Shown: positions 4,485 through 8,264 of the stretch, piece after piece
Layout of the letters: the number at the start of each line of letters is the position of its first letter
Numbering within the stretch: position 1 is the first letter of the stretch
NCBI GenBank assembly: GCA_017519685.1
Contig: JAFWRV010000289.1
Coordinates: 1-8,264 of the forward strand
Length of the DNA stretch: 8,264 nt
Source: Clostridia bacterium
GTDB lineage: Bacteria; Bacillota; Clostridia; Oscillospirales; Acutalibacteraceae
Reading direction: 5' to 3'
Program-made: the position numbers and the translations under genes
The notes under the pieces: generated by a model
Told to the model about the DNA's origin: nothing
Database searches by the model: none
The model's input: the letters and a program-made list of their open reading frames with translations, nothing else

Positions 4485-5048
4485 ATGTATCATATAAGAA
4501 AGTATGTTCCTCGGGATAAAGAACGGCTGAGATTCATCTGCAAGGAAACCGCGGATAAATCTCTTAAGCGCAACGACAGACTGCTTGAGGCGGTTGCGGT
4601 TCTCTATAACGATTATTTTACCGAAAAGGAGAGCGAAAACATATTTGTGCTTGCCGATGAATCGGATTTGCCTGTCGGCTACATAATATGCGCATCCGAA
4701 CCGGAAAAGTTCAGAAAAGCGATGCGCAGGGAATACGGAAAACGGGTGTTGAAGGCGTATCCGCCGGCTGTTGTCATTTATCTCGGATATATGGCGGCTT
4801 TTGATCTGACTCCGAAAAAATACCGTGTTCATTTCCATATTGACCTGCTGCCCGAAGCGCAGAGACAGGGCTGGGGTACGAAGCTTATGAATACGCTTTG
4901 CGAACATCTCAGGGAAAAGGGAATTGAATATCTCGGAGGTGTCGCAATCAACAAAAATTCGGCGGGATACCGGATGTATAAAAAATACGGATTTGAAACA
5001 GTCGGAAACATTTTTATAAAAGTTGTGACAATAGCGTATAAGATATAA
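4485..5048 (+). CDS. GNAT-family N-acetyltransferase (187 aa)
   Basis: GNAT enzymes transfer an acetyl group from acetyl-CoA to an amine on a small molecule, peptide or protein. The N-terminal YHIRKYVPRDKERLRFIC pattern is the usual first strand and helix. Residues 52-70 (NIFVLADESDLPVGYIICA) fit strands beta-2/beta-3. Motif A, which binds the CoA pyrophosphate, is clear: HIDLLPEAQRQGWGTKLM (about 117-134) with the Q-R-Q-G-W-G loop. Motif B follows as GVAINKNSAGYRMYKKYGFE (about 152-171), the typical N-x-x-A-x-x-x-Y-x-x-x-G-F ending. The 40-residue insert before motif A (EPEKFRKAMRREYGKR onward) may shape the acceptor site. Length is normal for the family. A short GGGG site (4476-4479) lies five bases before the ATG. 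The substrate cannot be predicted. It lies downstream of the lipoprotein gene and converges on the kinase gene. Confidence 0.93.
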   Translation: MYHIRKYVPRDKERLRFICKETADKSLKRNDRLLEAVAVLYNDYFTEKESENIFVLADESDLPVGYIICASEPEKFRKAMRREYGKRVLKAYPPAVVIYLGYMAAFDLTPKKYRVHFHIDLLPEAQRQGWGTKLMNTLCEHLREKGIEYLGGVAINKNSAGYRMYKKYGFETVGNIFIKVVTIAYKI

Positions 5049-5094
5049 AAAAGGGTCTGCCGCAAATGGTAAAAATCATTTGCGGCAGACCTTT
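5047..5094. terminator. Strong bidirectional intrinsic terminator between convergent operons
   Basis: The arms 5054-5068 and 5077-5091 (GGTCTGCCGCAAATG and its reverse complement) pair perfectly over 15 bp. One G-U and two A-T pairs extend the stem outward, and the loop is eight bases. Six A on the left (5047-5052) give a U run for leftward transcripts, and TTT on the right serves rightward ones. It would end both the acetyltransferase transcript and the kinase transcript, and appears stronger for the latter. The A tract overlaps the acetyltransferase stop codon. Confidence 0.85.
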
Positions 5095-5103
5095 AATGTG
5101 TGA

Positions 5104-5123
5104 TTTTCGCTTAAATGCGGCAG
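5104..5123 (+). repeat. 20-bp direct repeat, copy 1
   Basis: TTTTCGCTTAAATGCGGCAG occurs here and again at 5314-5333, 210 bases apart. The bases after it (ACCCG here, CCCG in copy 2) also agree apart from one deleted A. The TGCGGCAGACC part (5117-5127) equals part of the right arm of the nearby terminator (5081-5091). Confidence 0.7.
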
Positions 5124-5267
5124 ACCCGGGGGCTTCGCAGTTAAGATGAAAACGGCGGATTTTCGAATGAAGACAGTACAAAGGTACGGCAAATGAGAAA
5201 AGCCGCCGAAAACAGGCAATATAATTAACACCCAATATTTAAAAATACAGTTGTAAAGTCAGCGCAC

Positions 5268-5290
5268 AGGTCAGGGTAACCCCTGAACCT
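5268..5290. other. Stem-loop in the 3' intergenic region
   Basis: AGGTCAGGG (5268-5276) pairs with CCCTG and ACCT (5281-5285, 5287-5290) with one bulged A and a four-base loop. TTTATAT follows on the plus strand, which is a weak terminator tail. It may be a backup terminator for rightward transcripts. Confidence 0.35.
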
Positions 5291-5313
5291 TTATATAAAC
5301 CTTGTATGTTTGT

Positions 5314-5333
5314 TTTTCGCTTAAATGCGGCAG
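5314..5333 (+). repeat. 20-bp direct repeat, copy 2
   Basis: This is an exact second copy of the 20-mer at 5104-5123. It ends seven bases before the stop codon of the kinase gene on the opposite strand. The gene-free interval between the copies shows no gene and nothing else clear apart from the stem-loop at 5268-5290. Confidence 0.7.
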
Positions 5334-5340
5334 CCCGATT

Positions 5341-8025
5341 TTAATCTGTTAAAGGCAGTGAAACCGAAGCTTTGAAAAGGTCTCCGTCCGTTGATACCGA
5401 GAAGACGCCGGACTGAAGCTTGCAGAGGTCCTCCGTTATTGAAAGCCCGAGGCCGCTGCCTTCGCCGCTTCTCGCGCCGTCACCGCGGTAAAACCTTTCT
5501 GTCAGACGGTCGGTGTCGTAATTCAGGGGAGAATCGGAAATGTTTTTGAATACGGCGGTTCCGTATCCGTCGGTCCTTGTGATTTCAAGATATGCCCTTG
5601 TGCCGGACATAGCGTATTTTTTGATGTTTGAAACGAGGTTTTCAAATATTCTTCCTGTCAGATTCGGATCGGCAAACACGGTTATCGGTTCGCTGCCGTT
5701 TTTGAGTATCAGTTCAACGCCCGCGCCTTTAAGTTCATCGGCATACTCTCCGACTGCCTGCGAGGCGAATTCGCAAAGGTCAAATTTTTCGGGGGAGAGA
5801 TTGATTGCGCCGCTTGACGCTTTTGACGCCTGAACAAGGTCGTCAACAAGTTTCTTCAGCCGCTGTGATTTTTCGTCAATGACGTCAATGTATTCAGCGG
5901 AGTGTTCGCCGTCGGGCCCTTCTCTCTTGAGCAGGTCAACATAGGTGATGATTGATGTGAGAGGAGTTTTCAGGTCGTGGGTAACATTAGTGATGAGCTC
6001 CGACTTCATCGCCTGGTCCTTTACCGCCTGATCCACGGCGCTTTTAAGTCCTTCGCGTATTTTTGAAATGTCTTCCGCCGTGCTCCTCATAAATCCGGGC
6101 ATGAACCTTGTGTTTATATCACAGGTCAGAGAGCCGAGCTTTATCTGTGTTACGCCCGAAGCAATCCGGTCAAAGCAGATTACAAACAGGATGAGCACTG
6201 CGGCTATAATAAGATTCAGCACAATTCCCACAAATAACGCGAATCCGCTTTCGGCCATGCCGCCCGCAAACAGCAGAATGAAATTAAACAGCAAAACTGC
6301 GGCGATTACAACTGCGGATATAATAAGAAATTTTTTGCCGTTGCCGTAAGCGTAATCGGTTGCGTAGATTTGCTTTGCTTTTTCAGCAAGCGAGTGACAC
6401 AAGCCCCTTATCTTGCGGAATATGAATTTAATCGGGGTGATGATGCAGTAAATAAATGTGTGCTTAAAAAATGTCTTGTTTCTGATGTTTCTTACCATGC
6501 TTGCGATAAGTCCCGAAACAATCAGCACCCCAAGGGCAAAGAGAACAGACTGAATATAGTTGATTACGGGAGCGACAGCCATCGCGAGCCCGACGGGAAA
6601 TCTGTTATATACGAAGAGTTCATAAAGGTCGTGCTCATAATACGCCGAGCCGATAACCAGCGCGGCAAAGCCGATTACAATCCCCGCCGAAAGGGCAAGG
6701 TTGATTGCGAAAGGCACCTTGTCGAAAAATCCGATTTTTACTTCGCCGCTGTCTGTTTTGCCCGCCGTGATTATACGGAAAAGGCAGCAGGCAAGCGCAA
6801 AAACAAAGCAGATGACCGCGAGCACGCCGTAAACGGCAAGACTTTCTTCGGAGTATCTGTTATGAGGGCAGGACGCTTTGACATAGTTGAGAAAAGCCAT
6901 CTGACCGACACCGGTCATGCCCTCCCAACAGGATGTGTTACAAGAAAAATATGCCTTTTCAACGATGTCCTCGATTGAGTCCGAGTCCAGCTCAAGATAA
7001 GCTGGATAAAGGCTCAGATTACCGTAAATAGGAAATGCCTTTGTTTCGCCGGCGCCGATTACGGAGTATTCGCCGCCGTCATATATTTCAACATATTTGT
7101 CACCGGTTTTTTCAAGTATCTGCTCACGGGTGAAGTCCGCCTTTACGCCGCAGTTGGAGTAAACCTTGCCGGTGGTTTTGTAAAACACGGCATATTTCAC
7201 GCCGGCAAGCTCGTTCACTTGTTCAAGAGTATATTCGTCATAGTAGGTTTCGGTCCGTATGTATTTCAGCGCTTCCTTAACGAGCCCGTCGGTTGATTTT
7301 TCGCCGTAGTTAAGACCGTTGGTCAGGTTCCACACGGTCTTCAGTGCTTCGCTGATATCTGTCTGTATTGTGCCGTCTTCGCCGAAAACAGCCGTGGTGA
7401 ATTCCTCACCGTCATCATCCGGCCGGTAGTCCGGGTCGGGAATTGTGTCTTCATCGGGGTTATACTCTTCCTCATCAATGAGGGTTTCGCCGTCATACGG
7501 GTCGCTCACTTCTTCATCGCTGACAAAGGTTGTTGGGAGGACATCGCGCGCGCCCCTTGAGAGCACGGAGTTGAACTCGTCTTTTGAAATGAACGAGCCG
7601 TCATAGGTATAATAGAATGTACCGTTCCCGCCCTGATATTTGTAACGGTAGCGGTTGTTGCCGTCAACAACGGTTTCTATACCTGATTTTTCAAGAAAAT
7701 CACAGGCGTCCCTGACCGTTTTTTCAATTTCCGAACGCTCTTGCTCCGATTTCCTTGCCCCCGAAGTCAGGGCAAGCTCCTTTTCGTTTGAGCAGCTTTT
7801 GTATTCGCCGCTGTTGATAAGCTCATACTCAATCGAGTTCATCAGTTTTCTGAAGCTGTCGGTGTCGGTGTAATTGCCGAGCGTTTCATAGCGATTATAG
7901 AAAAAAGCTCCCTTTATTGAAAAACACGCGAACAGCCCCGAGAGAAACAGCGTGACAGCCGCAAGAATAACCGCGATTGCTTTTTTCAGTTTTAGTGAAT
8001 TAAAGTTTCTCGATTTTGTATCCAA
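5341..8025 (-). CDS. Sensor histidine kinase with large extracytoplasmic domain (894 aa)
   Basis: This is the membrane sensor of a two-component system; it autophosphorylates and passes phosphate to the overlapping response regulator. A first membrane helix (about 13-36) precedes an extracytoplasmic domain (37-396) with a strongly acidic, proline-containing stretch (169-208) and cysteines at 78, 292, 362, 366 and 386. Further helices lie at about 397-420, 438-461, 477-511, 566-588 and 594-618. A HAMP-like linker leads to the H box (LITNVTHDLKTPLTSI, phospho-acceptor His683). The ATP-binding domain has an N box (ENLVSNIKKY, 795-804), the K-N-I-S form in place of the G1 box (827-830), an F box ERFYRGD (843-849) and the G2 box GEGSGLGLSI (854-863). 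N-I-S in place of G1 is usual in VanS-like Firmicute kinases. The start is a TTG at 8025, because no ATG occurs until residue 62 and AAGGTGG lies nine bases upstream. The ligand is unknown. Confidence 0.94.
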   Translation of the reverse strand: MDTKSRNFNSLKLKKAIAVILAAVTLFLSGLFACFSIKGAFFYNRYETLGNYTDTDSFRKLMNSIEYELINSGEYKSCSNEKELALTSGARKSEQERSEIEKTVRDACDFLEKSGIETVVDGNNRYRYKYQGGNGTFYYTYDGSFISKDEFNSVLSRGARDVLPTTFVSDEEVSDPYDGETLIDEEEYNPDEDTIPDPDYRPDDDGEEFTTAVFGEDGTIQTDISEALKTVWNLTNGLNYGEKSTDGLVKEALKYIRTETYYDEYTLEQVNELAGVKYAVFYKTTGKVYSNCGVKADFTREQILEKTGDKYVEIYDGGEYSVIGAGETKAFPIYGNLSLYPAYLELDSDSIEDIVEKAYFSCNTSCWEGMTGVGQMAFLNYVKASCPHNRYSEESLAVYGVLAVICFVFALACCLFRIITAGKTDSGEVKIGFFDKVPFAINLALSAGIVIGFAALVIGSAYYEHDLYELFVYNRFPVGLAMAVAPVINYIQSVLFALGVLIVSGLIASMVRNIRNKTFFKHTFIYCIITPIKFIFRKIRGLCHSLAEKAKQIYATDYAYGNGKKFLIISAVVIAAVLLFNFILLFAGGMAESGFALFVGIVLNLIIAAVLILFVICFDRIASGVTQIKLGSLTCDINTRFMPGFMRSTAEDISKIREGLKSAVDQAVKDQAMKSELITNVTHDLKTPLTSIITYVDLLKREGPDGEHSAEYIDVIDEKSQRLKKLVDDLVQASKASSGAINLSPEKFDLCEFASQAVGEYADELKGAGVELILKNGSEPITVFADPNLTGRIFENLVSNIKKYAMSGTRAYLEITRTDGYGTAVFKNISDSPLNYDTDRLTERFYRGDGARSGEGSGLGLSITEDLCKLQSGVFSVSTDGDLFKASVSLPLTD

Positions 8026-8264
8026 AACCCCACACCACCTTAAGATATTTCGGATCCTTCGGGTTTATCTCGATTTTTTCACGGATTCTCCTGATGTGAA
8101 CGGTGACTGTTTTGTCGCTGTAACCGAACGGCTCATTCCAGACCGCCTCGTAAATCTGCGCCGCGGAGAGAACCCTGCCCATATTTTCCATAAGATAAAG
8201 CAGAATTCCGTATTCCGTCGCCGTAAGCTTGACCTCATCTCCGTCAACGGTGACTGTTTTGGCG
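8000..8264 (-). CDS. OmpR/PhoB-family response regulator, C-terminal DNA-binding domain (5' part outside window)
   Basis: The frame is open from the right edge to a TAA at 8002-8000, giving 87 visible residues. They form the winged-helix Trans_reg_C domain: a beta strand run (KTVTVDGDEVKLT), TATEYGILLYLMEN as the first helix, RVLSAAQIYEAVW as the second, and DKTVTVHIRRIREKI as the DNA-recognition helix. The wing ends in the signature YLKVVWGFGYKIE. The receiver domain with the phosphorylated aspartate lies beyond the window. The last 26 bases overlap the start of the kinase gene, so the two are co-transcribed and translationally coupled, and the kinase is its expected partner. The frame runs through ATG codons at 8191 and 8182 that are internal methionines rather than the start. 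Target genes are not indicated, though autoregulation is common for this family. Confidence 0.95.
   Translation of the reverse strand, partial: AKTVTVDGDEVKLTATEYGILLYLMENMGRVLSAAQIYEAVWNEPFGYSDKTVTVHIRRIREKIEINPKDPKYLKVVWGFGYKIEKL
8035..8041 (-). promoter_or_regulatory. Ribosome binding site for the TTG start of the kinase
   Basis: AAGGTGG on the minus strand lies nine bases ahead of the TTG at 8025 and inside the response-regulator coding sequence (the Lys-Val-Val codons). It supports the rare TTG start, since the next ATG in frame would remove the first membrane helix. Confidence 0.6.

Noticed and set aside
4437..4907. 156-codon minus-strand frame opposite the acetyltransferase
   Set aside because: It is antisense to a clear GNAT domain with motifs A and B. 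The composition is that of a reverse-complement shadow.
5515..5545. Apparent loss of the G1 box in the kinase ATP-binding domain
   Set aside because: The K-N-I-S form is a normal variant in VanS-like Firmicute kinases, and the N, F and G2 boxes are intact, so this is not evidence of an inactive kinase.
6370..6978. 202-codon plus-strand open frame opposite the kinase gene
   Set aside because: It lies wholly antisense to a well-supported kinase reading frame, has a highly charged, low-complexity composition typical of shadow frames, and shows no domain.
1..8264. Search for tRNA, rRNA, CRISPR, transposase or integrase
   Set aside because: No cloverleaf, rRNA-like conserved stretch, repeat-spacer array or transposase/integrase motif was recognised by eye.

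Overview
The window reads as chromosomal DNA of a low-to-moderate GC Gram-positive anaerobe, most likely a clostridial gut-type Firmicute of the Ruminococcaceae/Oscillospiraceae kind. That placement is an inference. It rests on strong AGGAGG-like ribosome binding sites, sigma-A promoters, intrinsic terminators, a clostridial-type lipoprotein, and a VanS-like histidine kinase whose G1 box is replaced by an N-I-S motif. No rRNA, tRNA, CRISPR array, transposase or integrase was seen.

Left part (1-3025). A truncated XRE-family repressor gene runs leftward out of the window (243 to 1). Divergent from it is a perfect sigma-A promoter (TTGACA, 17-bp spacer, TATAAT, 307-335) whose spacer carries an inverted repeat. 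It drives a tight operon of four small zinc-ribbon genes (431-733, 736-1098, 1101-1511, 1526-2122) that ends at a clear intrinsic terminator (2139-2178). A second two-gene unit (2246-2614, 2624-3025) follows behind its own putative promoter, which is overlaid by a perfect 9-bp-arm palindrome. All six proteins start within two or three residues of a CxxC-N10-CxxC zinc ribbon and then diverge. Two carry a two-helix membrane hairpin, one a soluble beta-rich domain, one a larger multi-helix membrane domain, and two a single membrane helix with an exported tail. This array is the most unusual part of the window. Its function cannot be read from sequence; a membrane-associated sensing, scaffolding or stress module under XRE control is only a hypothesis.

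Middle (3026-5340). A 383-base gene-free stretch holds a bulged long stem-loop (3091-3141), a perfect 32-bp palindrome (3172-3204) and weak promoter-like sequence. At about 3400 the base composition rises sharply. Next come a 343-residue lipoprotein of unknown function and a GNAT acetyltransferase, both rightward. A strong hairpin with an A tract on the left and a T tract on the right (5047-5094) looks like a bidirectional terminator between the convergent operons. The 3' intergenic region also holds a 20-bp direct repeat.

Right part (5341-8264, leftward). An OmpR/PhoB-type response regulator, cut by the window edge, overlaps an 894-residue sensor histidine kinase by 26 bases. The kinase has a large extracytoplasmic domain and about six membrane helices. 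The pair forms a two-component system whose signal and targets are not evident. The lipoprotein and acetyltransferase are convergent with it, so a functional link between the two sets is possible but unproven.
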